The translations under genes were made by a program, and so were the position numbers. 64,000 nucleotides of DNA from RPQJ01 sp963712815 (GTDB lineage Bacteria > Pseudomonadota > Gammaproteobacteria > Steroidobacterales > Steroidobacteraceae), in assembly GCA_963712815.1 (NCBI GenBank), contig CAVQJL010000013.1:26926-90925 (forward strand). Reading direction: 5' to 3'. The notes beneath the pieces are model-generated. The model was not told where the DNA came from, did not search any database, and saw only the letters and a list, made by a program, of their open reading frames with translations. Below are positions 37,635-48,413 of this stretch, piece by piece; within the stretch, counting starts at the first letter, position 1; every line of letters starts with the position of its first letter.

Positions 37635-38132
37635 CTAGCGGGCCGGCATGCGCGCCGCGATAGCCTCGATCTCCACCAGCGCACCCGGGATCGGCAGCGC
37701 GGCGACCTGCACGGTGGTGCGGGTCGGCAGCTTGCCCTGCGAAGGCGCGCCGAAGTAGCGGCCCCAGGCCTTCATCAGTCCCGCGAAATCCATGGCCCCG
37801 CCGTTTGCGGGATCGCCGACCAGGAACACGTTCATCTTCACGACGTCGGCCATCGTGAGCCCGGACGCCGCGAGTTCCTTCGCGAGCTTGCCGAGCACGC
37901 TGGCGGCCTGGGTCTCGGTGTCGCCCAGCCGCTCGACGCTGCCGGCGGGCGCGTCGGGCTTCGCGACGTCGGCGAGCGTGCCGCTCAGGAACACGAGCTC
38001 GGTGCCGGCGGGCACGACGATGCTGCTCGCGATCGGAAAATCGCCGAGCTGGCGCCGGGTGATCTCCCCGGCGTTTGCCGGCAGCAGGAACGCGGCGGCG
38101 AGCAGGCCGGCGAGACAGGCGTGCGAATTCAT
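37635..38132 (-). CDS. RidA/YjgF-family protein with signal peptide
   Basis: 165 aa. A cleavable signal (ending L-P-A-N-A-G) is unusual for RidA, which normally works in the cytoplasm on 2-aminoacrylate. The RidA trimer core is present: V-F-L-S-G-T-L-A-D, T-E-T-Q-A-A-S-V-L, V-V-K-M-N-V-F-L and R-T-T-V-Q-V-A-A-L-P, with the arginine that binds the carboxylate. AGGAGGA precedes the ATG. A periplasmic deaminase of the enamine type is possible. Divergent from the GMC pair. Confidence 0.8.
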   Translation of the reverse strand: MNSHACLAGLLAAAFLLPANAGEITRRQLGDFPIASSIVVPAGTELVFLSGTLADVAKPDAPAGSVERLGDTETQAASVLGKLAKELAASGLTMADVVKMNVFLVGDPANGGAMDFAGLMKAWGRYFGAPSQGKLPTRTTVQVAALPIPGALVEIEAIAARMPAR

Positions 38133-38256
38133 GGCGGGCTCCTCCTGGGTTCGGTCCGGGTGCGACACATGGTCGCAGACCCGACGCGAAACTTCGATGG
38201 CCAGCACCGGAGGTGCAGGCCATACTCGGCCCGCAAACGACCTCGGGGGAAACGAG

Positions 38257-38868
38257 ATGAACGAGCAGAACACGTCGCGCCGGCAGTTCCTGCAGGCCAG
38301 CGGCGGGGCCCTGGGCGCGGGCTGGCTGGCGCTGCACTGGCCGCAGGTCGCGGCCGCAGCGCAGCACGCCCACGCGGCAGCCACGGGCGAGGCGCCTCGC
38401 GAGTTCAAGCTGCTCACGCCCGCCGAGGCGCGCGACGTGGAGGCCATCGCGGCGCAGATCGTCCCGGGCGGCGACACGCCGGGCGCGCGCGAGGCAGGGG
38501 TCGTGTATTTCGTCGATCACATCCATGCCGGGTTGTATGCGGCCCAGGCCGATGCGTTCCGCGCCGACCTCGCCGCATTCCAGCAGGCCGTCGCGAAGGC
38601 GCACCCGGAGGCCGGCTCCTTCGCCGAGCTGCCCGGTCCGCAGCAGCTCGCCTACCTCAAGGGCATCGAGCAGACGCCGTTCTTCGGGCAGATGCGTTTC
38701 CTCACCGTGCTCGGGCTGCTCGCGCTGCCTTCGTATGGCGGCAATCGACAGAAGTCTGGCTGGAAGATGGTCGGCTTCGTGGACCAGCACGCGTGGCAGC
38801 CGCCCTTCGGACACTACGACGTCGATTACCCGGGATTCCAGCCGTACACGACGGAGCGCCAGTCGTGA
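38257..38868 (+). CDS. Gluconate 2-dehydrogenase subunit 3-like protein (GMC partner)
   Basis: 203 aa with a Tat signal (S-R-R-Q-F-L-Q-A-S-G-G-A-L-G-A-G). The mature chain has L-T-P-A-E-A-R-D-V-E-A-I-A-A-Q-I-V-P-G-G-D-T-P-G-A and V-V-Y-F-V-D, the subunit 3 family. It escorts the large FAD subunit to the periplasm. The start at 38257 follows GGGGGAAACG. Its TGA overlaps the GTG of the next gene (GTGA). Confidence 0.87.
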   Translation: MNEQNTSRRQFLQASGGALGAGWLALHWPQVAAAAQHAHAAATGEAPREFKLLTPAEARDVEAIAAQIVPGGDTPGAREAGVVYFVDHIHAGLYAAQADAFRADLAAFQQAVAKAHPEAGSFAELPGPQQLAYLKGIEQTPFFGQMRFLTVLGLLALPSYGGNRQKSGWKMVGFVDQHAWQPPFGHYDVDYPGFQPYTTERQS

Positions 38869-40517
38869 GCGCCCGCCGGTTCGGGCCGAACGACACGGTC
38901 GACTTCGTCGTGGTCGGCTCGGGCGCTGCGGGCGGCGTGATGGCCCGCGAGCTCTCGCAGGCGGGCTTCGAGGTGCTGGTGCTCGAGCAGGGTCCGCGCT
39001 TCAGCGCGGCGGACTTCAAGCACGACGAGCTGGACCACTGGTTCAACAACGCGCTGCTCAACAGCCCGGAGACGAGCCCGCAGACCTTCCGCAAGACCGC
39101 CGCGGACAAGGCCGAGCGCGTGCGCGACTTCCCGTCGCTGTGGTACGCACGCATGGTGGGCGGCAGCAGCAACCACTTCACGGCCAACTACTGGCGCTTC
39201 CACGAGGTGGATTTCAGCGAGCGCAGCCTGCTCGGCGAGATCGCCGGTACGAGCTTCGCCGACTGGCCGATCGACTACGCCGAGCTCGAGCCCTACTACA
39301 CCAAGGTCGAGTGGGAAGTGGGCGTGTCGGGCCTCGCCGGGGCGAGCCCGTTCGATCCGCCACGGTCCAGGCCCTACCCGATGCCGCCACTGCCGGTGAA
39401 GTCCTCCGGCGTGCTGCTCGAGCGCGGCGCCCGCAAGCTCGGGCTGCATCCGTTCCCGGCCCCGATGGCCATCGCCTCGGTGCCGTATCGCGGCCGCCCG
39501 GCCTGCGCGCACTGCGGCTTCTGCATCGGCTTCGGCTGCGAGATGTCGGCGAAGTCCTCGACCCTCTACACGATGCTGCCGGAGGCCGAGGCCACCGGGC
39601 GTTGCGAGATTCGCAGCGAGAGCTACGTGTTCCGCGTGGACACCAACGACAAGGGTCGCGTCACCGGCGTGAGCTACTTCGACGGCGAGCGGCGCGAGCA
39701 CTTCCAGAAAGCCCGCGCCGTCGTGCTGTGCGCGAACGGCGCGGAGAGCGCCCGACTGCTGCTCATGTCAGCCAACGCGAAGTTTCCGGACGGCCTCGCC
39801 AACTCGAGCGGGCTCGTCGGCCGCAACCTGATGTTCAACACCTACGCCGAGGTGAACGCGGTCTTCGAACACGAGCTCAACGAGTACAAGAGCGTGCAGG
39901 TCACACGCATCGTGCACGACTTCTACGACGCGGATCCAAAGCGCGGCTTCTACGGCGGCGGGGGCTTCGACGGCCGCATCGGCCCGAACCCGATCGCGTG
40001 GTCGCTGTTCGCGCCGCCGCCCGACCGCGCCTGGGGCGCGGAGTTCAAGGCGCTGCTCGAGGCCATGCCGCGCGCCATGATCGTGGCGACGCACGGCACC
40101 TCGCTGCCTCTCGAGACGAACCGCGTGGACCTCGACCCCGAGCTCAAGGATGCCTGGGGATTGCCCGCCATGCGGGTGACCTACAAGGACCACCCCGACG
40201 ACCTCGCCTTCTGCCGCTTCCTGCAGGACCGCGGCACCGAGGTCATGCAGGCCGCGGGAGCGCAGCAGGTCTGGAAGGGACCGGTCGCCGAGGCGCCGGG
40301 CAGCCCGCACCTGCTCGGCACCTGCCGCATGGGCAACGACCCGAAGACCTCGGTCGTGGACCGCCATCACCGCACGCACGACATCCCGAACCTGTTCGTC
40401 TGCGACGGCTCGAGCTTCGTCACCTCCGGGCGCGGCCAGCCGACGATGACCATCCAGGCGCTGGCGTTCCGCGCCGGCGAGCACATCGCCGGGTTCGCCC
40501 GGCGCGGCGAGATCTGA
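38865..40517 (+). CDS. GMC-family FAD oxidoreductase, periplasmic sugar or alcohol dehydrogenase type
   Basis: 550 aa from GTG 38865, overlapping the upstream stop. FAD motif V-V-G-S-G-A-A-G-G-V near residue 17 and M-V-G-G-S-S-N-H-F; C-A-H-C-G-F-C-I-G-F-G-C near residue 205, a cysteine cluster seen in gluconate-dehydrogenase-like GMC proteins; C-terminal H-L-L-G-T-C-R-M-G and the active-site His/Asn region. It lacks its own signal, so it travels with subunit 3. The usual cytochrome c subunit is not in the window. Substrate unknown. Confidence 0.87.
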   Translation: MSARRFGPNDTVDFVVVGSGAAGGVMARELSQAGFEVLVLEQGPRFSAADFKHDELDHWFNNALLNSPETSPQTFRKTAADKAERVRDFPSLWYARMVGGSSNHFTANYWRFHEVDFSERSLLGEIAGTSFADWPIDYAELEPYYTKVEWEVGVSGLAGASPFDPPRSRPYPMPPLPVKSSGVLLERGARKLGLHPFPAPMAIASVPYRGRPACAHCGFCIGFGCEMSAKSSTLYTMLPEAEATGRCEIRSESYVFRVDTNDKGRVTGVSYFDGERREHFQKARAVVLCANGAESARLLLMSANAKFPDGLANSSGLVGRNLMFNTYAEVNAVFEHELNEYKSVQVTRIVHDFYDADPKRGFYGGGGFDGRIGPNPIAWSLFAPPPDRAWGAEFKALLEAMPRAMIVATHGTSLPLETNRVDLDPELKDAWGLPAMRVTYKDHPDDLAFCRFLQDRGTEVMQAAGAQQVWKGPVAEAPGSPHLLGTCRMGNDPKTSVVDRHHRTHDIPNLFVCDGSSFVTSGRGQPTMTIQALAFRAGEHIAGFARRGEI

Positions 40518-40543
40518 ACGAACGGCGACAAGCGAGCCCGACC

Positions 40544-40921
40544 ATGCCCGTGAAGAAAGACGCCCCCGACCTCGCGCGCCTCGACAAGGTCGTCGCCGAC
40601 GCGCGCCGTGCCCGCGACGAGCGCGACAAGAGCTACCGCGGCCAGGCACTCAAGATGTACCCGTGGATCTGCGGCCGCTGCGCGCGCGAGTTCAATCACG
40701 CAAACGTCCACGAGCTGACGGTCCACCACAAGGACCACAACCACGACAACAACCCGCCGGACGGCAGCAACTGGGAACTGCTGTGCGTGTACTGCCACGA
40801 CAACGAGCACCAGCGCCAGCTCGAGCAGCACGGCTCGCTGACGACACGCCCCGGCGACGGACCTCGCTCGACGCACGCGCCCTTCGCCGACCTCGCCGCG
40901 CTGCTCGGCAAGGACGACTGA
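40544..40921 (+). CDS. YajD-family HNH nuclease
   Basis: 125 aa. C-G-R-C near residue 43 and C-V-Y-C-H-D-N-E-H near 87 bind structural zinc; L-T-V-H-H-K-D-H-N-H-D-N-N with N-W-E-L-L is the HNH catalytic core. Length and pattern match E. coli YajD, whose role is unclear. ATG 40544 is 27 nt after the GMC gene. The end is 10 nt from a convergent gene. Confidence 0.84.
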   Translation: MPVKKDAPDLARLDKVVADARRARDERDKSYRGQALKMYPWICGRCAREFNHANVHELTVHHKDHNHDNNPPDGSNWELLCVYCHDNEHQRQLEQHGSLTTRPGDGPRSTHAPFADLAALLGKDD

Positions 40922-40931
40922 TCCGCGAGCG

Positions 40932-41750
40932 CTATCGCGGCTTCACGGCGAGCACGCCGTCGCCCTCCAGCTCGGCATCGAACCCCGCGTGCCGCAGCCG
41001 CTTCGCCACTTCATTCGGCACGTCGCGGCCACTGGTCAGCCTGTTGGGCGTGCCGGTGTAGTGGAACAGCCGGCCGCGGCGCTTCAGCACCCTCGCGAGG
41101 TGATCGTAGAACACCTGTGAGTACAGTTCGCCCGCGGTGCCGAAGCGCGGCGGATCGTGCAGTACGGCATCCACGGACTGGTCGGGCAGTCGAGCGACCT
41201 CGACGGCGATATCGGCCTCGGTGAGCGTCAGTCCGTCGCACGGTGGCGGCGACCACGGATTCAGGCTGCGCAGCCAGATCACGTCTGGATTCTTCTCGAA
41301 GGACAGCACCTGCGCCGCCTTCCCCTGCAGGCACCACGCGGCGAAGTAGCCGAGCCCGCCGCAGGTATCGAGGATCACCTTGCCGGCCGGGCGGATCAGC
41401 TCGACCTTGCGCCGCGCGTCCTCCCAGGGCGAGACCTCGGCGGTCGGCAGCATCTTGATGCCGTCGATCTCGAAGGTCGGCGGGCCCCACTCGGTGGGCA
41501 CGAGCTTCACGAGCGAGCGCGAGTAGCGCGTCACGGGCTCGAAGGCATCACCCGACCAGTAGTAGATCGTCCGCGGCTTGCAGGCCTGCAGGTAGGGAAA
41601 CGAGCGGCCGCCCCATTTCCACTCGCCGGCGCTGACCTCAACCGTGGTCGTGGTGCGATCGAGGTCCAGCGAGCACTCCACCGCGGTCACGCCCGCCCGC
41701 GCGGCCGCCACGAGGATCTCGTGGACCTGCGATGTGAGAAGTGGCGGCAA
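40932..41750 (-). CDS. SAM-dependent methyltransferase, COG2521-like
   Basis: 272 aa. The first 100 residues form a small N-terminal domain (S-F-P-Y-L-Q-A-C-K-P-R-T-I-Y-Y-W). The methyltransferase motif I is V-I-L-D-T-C-G-G-L-G-Y-F-A-A near residue 125 and motif IV is V-L-H-D-P-P-R-F-G, a D-P-P-R form used by enzymes that methylate amino groups. This arrangement resembles the mainly archaeal COG2521 family. The TTG start at 41750 follows AGGAG by 4 nt; it is 15 nt after the DUF885 stop. Target unknown. Confidence 0.72.
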   Translation of the reverse strand: MPPLLTSQVHEILVAAARAGVTAVECSLDLDRTTTTVEVSAGEWKWGGRSFPYLQACKPRTIYYWSGDAFEPVTRYSRSLVKLVPTEWGPPTFEIDGIKMLPTAEVSPWEDARRKVELIRPAGKVILDTCGGLGYFAAWCLQGKAAQVLSFEKNPDVIWLRSLNPWSPPPCDGLTLTEADIAVEVARLPDQSVDAVLHDPPRFGTAGELYSQVFYDHLARVLKRRGRLFHYTGTPNRLTSGRDVPNEVAKRLRHAGFDAELEGDGVLAVKPR

Positions 41751-41765
41751 GGATCTCCTGGGCCG

Positions 41766-43595
41766 TCAGCCGGCGAGACCCGCCGCCCAGTCGTCGACCA
41801 CCCGCGCCAGCACCTCGAGCGGCATCGCCCCACCCTCGAGCACCGTGTCGTGGAACGCGCGCAGGTCGAAGCGAGCGCCGAGCCTCGCCTGGGCCGAGGC
41901 ACGCAGGCGCACGAACTCGAGGTGGCCGATCTTGTAGCCGCAGGCCTGCCCCGGCCAGACGCAGTAGCGATCGATCTCGCTTTCGACCGCGCCACGCGCG
42001 AGGCCCACCGTCCCGGCCATGTAGTCGGCGGCCTGCTCGCGGCTCCAGCCCTTCCAGTGCATGCCGGTGTCGACCACGATCCGCACGGCCCGGTATAGGA
42101 AGGACTGCAGCATGCCGAGGCGGCCGAGCGGGAGTTCCCGATACATGCCGATCTCGTCCGCGAGCTGCTCGGCGTACAGTGCCCAGCCTTCGATGAAGGC
42201 GTTCATGAGCAACGTCCGGTGCAGCATCGGAGTGCCCTCCGCCTCCAACGCCAGCGTGAGCTGGAGGTGGTGCCCGGGCAGGCTCTCGTGGTAGGTCAGC
42301 GTCGGCAGGGCCCACTTCGGCCAGGTCCCCGTGTCCTTGAGGTTGATGTAGTAGGCGCCCGGCCGCGAACCGTCGAGACTGCCGGTCTGCGCATAGCCAC
42401 GCGGCGCGCCGAGCTCGATGTCGGGCGGCACGCGCCGCACCTCGACCGGCGTGCGCGGCAGCGCGGTGAAGAGCTCGGGCAAGCGACGGCGGATCGCCTC
42501 CACCTGCACGTTGAGGTCCGCGAGCAGCGCAGCGCGGCCCTCGTCCGTGTTCGGATAGAGCCAGCGCGGATCTGCCGTGAGCGCCGCGAGGCGCGCGCCG
42601 ACCGACCCGTCGGCGTAGCCCTGCGCCCGGAGCAGCGCATCGGCCTCGGCGGAGATCTCGGCGACCTGCGCGAGCCCGATCGCGTGGGTCTCGTCCGGCG
42701 TCGCGCGCGTGGAGGTCTGGTAGCGCAGGCACAGCGGGTAGTAGGTCTCGCCGCCCGGCCGGCCGCGCACGCCCGCCTCGTGGCTGGCACGGGCGCGCTG
42801 CCCGGCCACGAGCGCGATCTGCGCATCGAGCGCAGCGGCAATCGGCCCGTCGACGATGCGCGCGGCGCGCTTGCCCCAGTCGCCCGCGATGCCCTTCGCG
42901 CCGGTGCGTCGCACCAGCGAACTTGCGAATCCGGACGCCTCTCCCGATTGCGCACGCAGTGCCTTCAGCTGCGCCAGCGTCTTGTCGCACACGAAGTCCG
43001 GCGGGATGGTGCCTCGCTCGAGGTCGTCGCGGGCCCGGGCGGTGTCGTGGCCCAGTTCCCGCGCAAAGGCATCGAGTCGGGCGAGGTACGCCTCGGCGTC
43101 GGCGGTGGCTTCGATCGGGTGCTTCGAGGCGAGGAAGTCGGGCGTGGACTGGTAGACGCCCGTCAGCTGGCTCACGACGTAGGGCACCGGGTAGGCGTAG
43201 GAGTCGATCCCGCCGAACGGGTGGGAGTCGATCTCGCGGCTGATGGCCGCGATCCACGCGACGGTCTCGAAATCCGAGCGGTCGCGCCCGGCGAGACGGC
43301 CGGCGTCGATGGCCTGCAGCTGCGGCCATGCGCGGATCAGGGGTGCGAGCTCGCGCATGCGCCCGGCGGAGGACCGGTCGTCGAGCCGCGAACGCGCAGC
43401 GGCATGCTGGCCCGTGTCGAGCCCGAGCGACGTCGCGGTCTGTGGGGAGGCGACGAGCAGGTCCGCGAAGATCGCGTCGTAGAGCGCCCGTGCACGGGCC
43501 GCTTCCGTGTTCGCGTCGGCCGCGATCCGCGGAGCACCCAAGATGCTGGCCACGGCCAGCCCGACGCCCGAGGCGAGGAACTCCCTGCGATCCAT
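41766..43595 (-). CDS. DUF885 family zinc peptidase with Tat-like signal, intact
   Basis: 609 aa. M-D-R-R-E-F-L-A-S-G-V-G-L-A is a Tat-like leader, so the enzyme is predicted in the periplasm. The zinc motif is Y-H-E-S-L-P-G-H-H (HExxGH), with E-G-W-A-L-Y-A-E-Q further on and Y-C-V-W-P-G-Q-A-C-G-Y-K-I-G near the end. This is the intact relative of the frameshifted gene at 7432-9302 and serves as a template for its correct frame. Followed by the methyltransferase gene in the same direction. Confidence 0.83.
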   Translation of the reverse strand: MDRREFLASGVGLAVASILGAPRIAADANTEAARARALYDAIFADLLVASPQTATSLGLDTGQHAAARSRLDDRSSAGRMRELAPLIRAWPQLQAIDAGRLAGRDRSDFETVAWIAAISREIDSHPFGGIDSYAYPVPYVVSQLTGVYQSTPDFLASKHPIEATADAEAYLARLDAFARELGHDTARARDDLERGTIPPDFVCDKTLAQLKALRAQSGEASGFASSLVRRTGAKGIAGDWGKRAARIVDGPIAAALDAQIALVAGQRARASHEAGVRGRPGGETYYPLCLRYQTSTRATPDETHAIGLAQVAEISAEADALLRAQGYADGSVGARLAALTADPRWLYPNTDEGRAALLADLNVQVEAIRRRLPELFTALPRTPVEVRRVPPDIELGAPRGYAQTGSLDGSRPGAYYINLKDTGTWPKWALPTLTYHESLPGHHLQLTLALEAEGTPMLHRTLLMNAFIEGWALYAEQLADEIGMYRELPLGRLGMLQSFLYRAVRIVVDTGMHWKGWSREQAADYMAGTVGLARGAVESEIDRYCVWPGQACGYKIGHLEFVRLRASAQARLGARFDLRAFHDTVLEGGAMPLEVLARVVDDWAAGLAG

Positions 43596-43671
43596 GATGT
43601 ATCTCCCGATCGGCGATGGTCGTGGCGCCGCAGTGTGGAGACCGGCGGCTCGCCTGCCAAGCCGGGCGAGG

Positions 43672-44037
43672 TCACCTGCTCCGCTGGCCCAGCTCGCGCC
43701 GACAGCAGTCCAGCAGCGCCGCGGCGTCGTGCGCGCCGTCGGCGCAACGGCGCCCGATCCGATTGGCGTCGACGTCCTCGCGTGATGCATCGCCGTCACC
43801 GAGCGCGTCGCCTGCCTCCTTGCCCCAGCCGGCCAGCCAGGCCTCGAATCGGCTGCACTGCTGCACGATGCCGGCGGAAGCCAGGCAGTGCTTCTCGCGA
43901 TCGTCGAGGCCGGGCGGCAACCGTGCGACCACCGCCTCCGCGCAGCCGACCGTGGACGCCGCCGGCCGTTCCGGGCTCGCAGCACAGCCCGACAGGCCGA
44001 CCATCGCGAGGCAGGCCGCCCAAAGCGTGATTTTCAT
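43672..44037 (-). CDS. Small cysteine-rich lipoprotein of unknown function
   Basis: 121 aa. Lipobox L-S-G-C at about residues 17-20 of a hydrophobic leader. The mature part has five more cysteines (V-G-C-A-E, K-H-C-L-A, Q-Q-C-S-R, R-R-C-A-D, L-D-C-C-R), plausibly paired in disulfides. I recognise no family. ATG 44037 follows GGGGCG; a GTG at 44043 is possible. Divergent from the diguanylate cyclase. Confidence 0.65.
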   Translation of the reverse strand: MKITLWAACLAMVGLSGCAASPERPAASTVGCAEAVVARLPPGLDDREKHCLASAGIVQQCSRFEAWLAGWGKEAGDALGDGDASREDVDANRIGRRCADGAHDAAALLDCCRRELGQRSR

Positions 44038-44212
44038 TGCCACGCCCCATGATAGTTCTACGCGACCTCACCATTGGCCTCGGCGGGCGCCTGCACGGCG
44101 GCGCACCCTCACAAGCTTTGTTTCCTGCTAGGCTTCGGCGGACCCTCGTCGGGCCCATGAGCATGGCTGCAACCTCGATCCAGGCTTTATCACGCGCGGG
44201 GAGCGTCCCGGA

Positions 44213-45535
<1,323 letters not shown>

Positions 45536-45601
45536 GACCGTTGTGACGCTCAGCCATCCGGGAGATCATGCTCGGCCGGCCGGCCTCCCAGGAATTCTCC
45601 C

Positions 45602-47542
45602 ATGCGCTCCACCCAGGCACTCTCGCTGCTCGTACTGCCCCTGCTATCCATCAGCCTCCCGTCGGCGGAGGCGCAATCGGTCGAAAGGCCCGCCGCGCTC
45701 GTCGCGGACGGCATTCCCGAAGTGCCGGTCGAACTCGCCGCGCGGACCCGGCCCTACATGGAGTTCCGCACCGCCACCTTCCTCGGCTGGCATCCCACCG
45801 ACCGCTCGATGCTGATCGCCACGCGTTTCGGCAACACCAACCAGGTGCATCGCGTGGCCCGGCCGGGCGGCGCGCGTACGCAGCTCAGCTTCGAGGAGGA
45901 TCGCGTCCAGATCGCCAGCCACGCGCCGCGCACGGGCGACGTGACGCTGGTCGCGAAGGACGTGGGCGGCGGCGAGTTCTACCAGATCTACACGCTCGCC
46001 GACGGCCGGCTGTCATTGCTCACCGACGGCAAGAGCCGCAACCAGCCGGGCGCATGGAGCCGCGACGGCGGGCTCGTCGGCTACTCGTCCACCCGTCGCA
46101 ACGGCAAGGACACCGACATCTACGTGATGGATCCACGCGACCCGAAGACCGACCGGATGGTTGCCGAGCGCAGCGGCGGCGGCTGGTTCGTCTCCGGCTT
46201 CTCGCCGGACCGGTCCAAGGCCGTCGTCACCGAGTACGTCTCCGTCACCAAGTCGAACCTCTGGATGCTCGATCTCGCTTCCGGCGACATGACGCCGATC
46301 GGCGACCACGCCAAGCCCATCGCCTACGACGGTGCCCAGTTCGCGGCCGATGGCACGCTCTGGGTGAGCTCGGACGAGGGCTCCGAGTTCCAGCGCCTCG
46401 GTACGCTCGATCCGGCGACCGGCCGGTTCACGCCGCGCACCCCCGAGGCGACCTGGGATGTGGAGATGTTCGACGTCGCCGACGATGGCAGCTTCGTCGC
46501 GTACGTCCTCAACGAGGCCGGGCGCAGCACGCTGCGCCTGCTCGACCCGAAGAGCGGGGCGGTGCGTACCGTGCCCCTGCCGGCCGGCGTCATCGGCGGG
46601 CTCGACGTCGCGCCCTGGGGCGAGATCGGGCTCACCTTCACCTCGGCGCGCAGCCCGACCGACGCCTTGTCGGTGGATCCGGCCACGCTCGCCGTCACGC
46701 GCTGGACGACCAGCGAGACGGGCGGGCTCGACCCGAACGTCAACGTCGAGCCCGAACTCGTCGAGGTGAAGAGCTTCGACGGCCTCGCGATCTCGGGTTT
46801 CCTCTACCGGCCCGATCCGGCGCGATTCGAAGGCCGGCGCCCCCTCATCGTCAACATCCACGGCGGTCCCGAGGGGCAGTCGCGCCCGGGCTTCCAGGGC
46901 CGCAACAACTACCTGCTGAACGAACTCGGCATCGCGATCTTCTACCCGAACGTGCGCGGCTCGACGGGCTACGGCAAGCGCTTCGTCGGCCTCGACAACG
47001 GCCCGTTCCAGCGCGAGGACTCGGTCAAGGACATCGGCGCGTTTCTCGACGCGCTGGCGAAGGACCCGCGGCTCGATCCGGAGCGCATTGCCGTGACCGG
47101 CGGCTCCTACGGCGGCTACATGTGCTACGCGAGCTCGGTGTTCTACGGCTCGCGCCTCAAGGGTGCCAACTGCGTAGTGGCGATCTCCAGCTTCGTCACC
47201 TTCCTCGAGAACACGCAGGACTACCGCCGCGACCTGCGTCGCGTCGAGTACGGCGACGAGCGCGACCCGAAGCAGCGTGAGAAGCTCGTCGCGATCTCGC
47301 CGCTCACCCGGGTGGACGAGATCCGCCTGCCGATGATGGTCGTCACGGGCGCCAACGACCCGCGCGTGCCGGCGAGCGAAGCGGACCAGATCGTGAACGC
47401 CATCCGCGCCAAGGGCGGAACCGCATGGCACCTGCTCGGCCGCGACGAGGGCCACGGCTTCGCCAAGAAGGCGAACCAGGACTACCAGTTCTGGACCAGC
47501 CTGATGTTCTGGGAGCAGACGCTGCTCCAGGAACGCAAGTGA
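45602..47542 (+). CDS. S9 family prolyl-oligopeptidase-like peptidase, intact
   Basis: 646 aa. Signal peptide ends near P-S-A-E-A. Residues about 40-380 are a beta-propeller with repeated S-x-D-G blocks; the C-terminal catalytic domain has V-N-I-H-G-G-P-E-G, G-G-S-Y-G-G-Y-M (Ser), G-A-N-D-P-R-V-P (Asp) and D-E-G-H-G-F (His), the acylaminoacyl-peptidase/DPP pattern. Predicted periplasmic or secreted scavenging of peptides. Same family as 18145-20200 but a different subgroup. A 31-nt gap separates it from the SDR gene. Confidence 0.88.
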   Translation: MRSTQALSLLVLPLLSISLPSAEAQSVERPAALVADGIPEVPVELAARTRPYMEFRTATFLGWHPTDRSMLIATRFGNTNQVHRVARPGGARTQLSFEEDRVQIASHAPRTGDVTLVAKDVGGGEFYQIYTLADGRLSLLTDGKSRNQPGAWSRDGGLVGYSSTRRNGKDTDIYVMDPRDPKTDRMVAERSGGGWFVSGFSPDRSKAVVTEYVSVTKSNLWMLDLASGDMTPIGDHAKPIAYDGAQFAADGTLWVSSDEGSEFQRLGTLDPATGRFTPRTPEATWDVEMFDVADDGSFVAYVLNEAGRSTLRLLDPKSGAVRTVPLPAGVIGGLDVAPWGEIGLTFTSARSPTDALSVDPATLAVTRWTTSETGGLDPNVNVEPELVEVKSFDGLAISGFLYRPDPARFEGRRPLIVNIHGGPEGQSRPGFQGRNNYLLNELGIAIFYPNVRGSTGYGKRFVGLDNGPFQREDSVKDIGAFLDALAKDPRLDPERIAVTGGSYGGYMCYASSVFYGSRLKGANCVVAISSFVTFLENTQDYRRDLRRVEYGDERDPKQREKLVAISPLTRVDEIRLPMMVVTGANDPRVPASEADQIVNAIRAKGGTAWHLLGRDEGHGFAKKANQDYQFWTSLMFWEQTLLQERK

Positions 47543-47573
47543 CTGGCTCACGGCGGCGCTGAGAACACCTTCG

Positions 47574-48413
47574 ATGCGGCTCGAGCGCTTCGCCGGCAAG
47601 GTCGTTGTCGTCACCGGCGGTGCGAGGGGCCTCGGGCGCGGGCTCGCCGAGGCCGTGGCGCGCGGCGGCGCGAAGCTCGTGGTCGGCGACATCGACTTCG
47701 GCGCAGCGAGCGCGCTGTGCGACGAGTTGTCGCGCGCCGGCCACTCCGCCACCGCCCTCGCAGTGGACGTCACCGATGCCGCGAGCGTCGAGCGCCTCGT
47801 CGCGCACGCGGTCGCCCTGCACGGGCGACTCGACTACATGATCAACAACGCCGGCATTGCCGCCGGCGGCGAGTTCCAGGACGCGTCGGCCGGCACGATC
47901 CGTCGCGTGGTGGAGATCGACCTGCTCGGTGCCGCCTACGGCACGCTCGCGGCCTACCGCCAGATGCTGGGACAGCGCAGCGGGCACATCGTGAACATCG
48001 CCTCGATGCTGGCGCTGTTCCCGAACCCGCTTTCGGCCGCGTATGTCGCGGCCAAGCACGGGCTCGGCGGACTCACGCATTCGGTGGCCGCGGAGGGAGC
48101 TGCGTACGGCATCTCGTTCACGCTCGTCTGCCCCGGCTACATCGCGACCAACCTGTTCCAGGCCGGCACGTTCGAAGGCAGCCTGCGATCGGACAACGTG
48201 GTCGAGCGCATTCCCTTCCGGCTGATGGACGTGGACACCGCCGTGGCGCGCACGTTCGAGGCCGTGCTCGCGGGCCGGTCGATCGCGGTGTTTCCGTTCT
48301 ACGCACGCGCGCTGTGGTGGATCCACCGCCTGTCGCCTCGGCTCATGGACGGGCTGCTGCGCCTGATGATGCGCGATCAGCGGCGCAGGTTCAGTGCGAG
48401 TGACCGGGATTAG
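47574..48413 (+). CDS. Short-chain dehydrogenase/reductase
   Basis: 279 aa. Cofactor loop T-G-G-A-R-G-L-G-R-G near residue 14, N-N-A-G in strand 4, and Y-V-A-A-K catalytic Tyr/Lys near residue 155. The G-D-I-D after strand 2 favours NAD(H). The C-terminus is extended and hydrophobic (R-A-L-W-W-I-H-R-L), as in membrane-associated SDRs. Substrate not evident. The stop overlaps the start region of the phytase gene. Confidence 0.85.
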   Translation: MRLERFAGKVVVVTGGARGLGRGLAEAVARGGAKLVVGDIDFGAASALCDELSRAGHSATALAVDVTDAASVERLVAHAVALHGRLDYMINNAGIAAGGEFQDASAGTIRRVVEIDLLGAAYGTLAAYRQMLGQRSGHIVNIASMLALFPNPLSAAYVAAKHGLGGLTHSVAAEGAAYGISFTLVCPGYIATNLFQAGTFEGSLRSDNVVERIPFRLMDVDTAVARTFEAVLAGRSIAVFPFYARALWWIHRLSPRLMDGLLRLMMRDQRRRFSASDRD

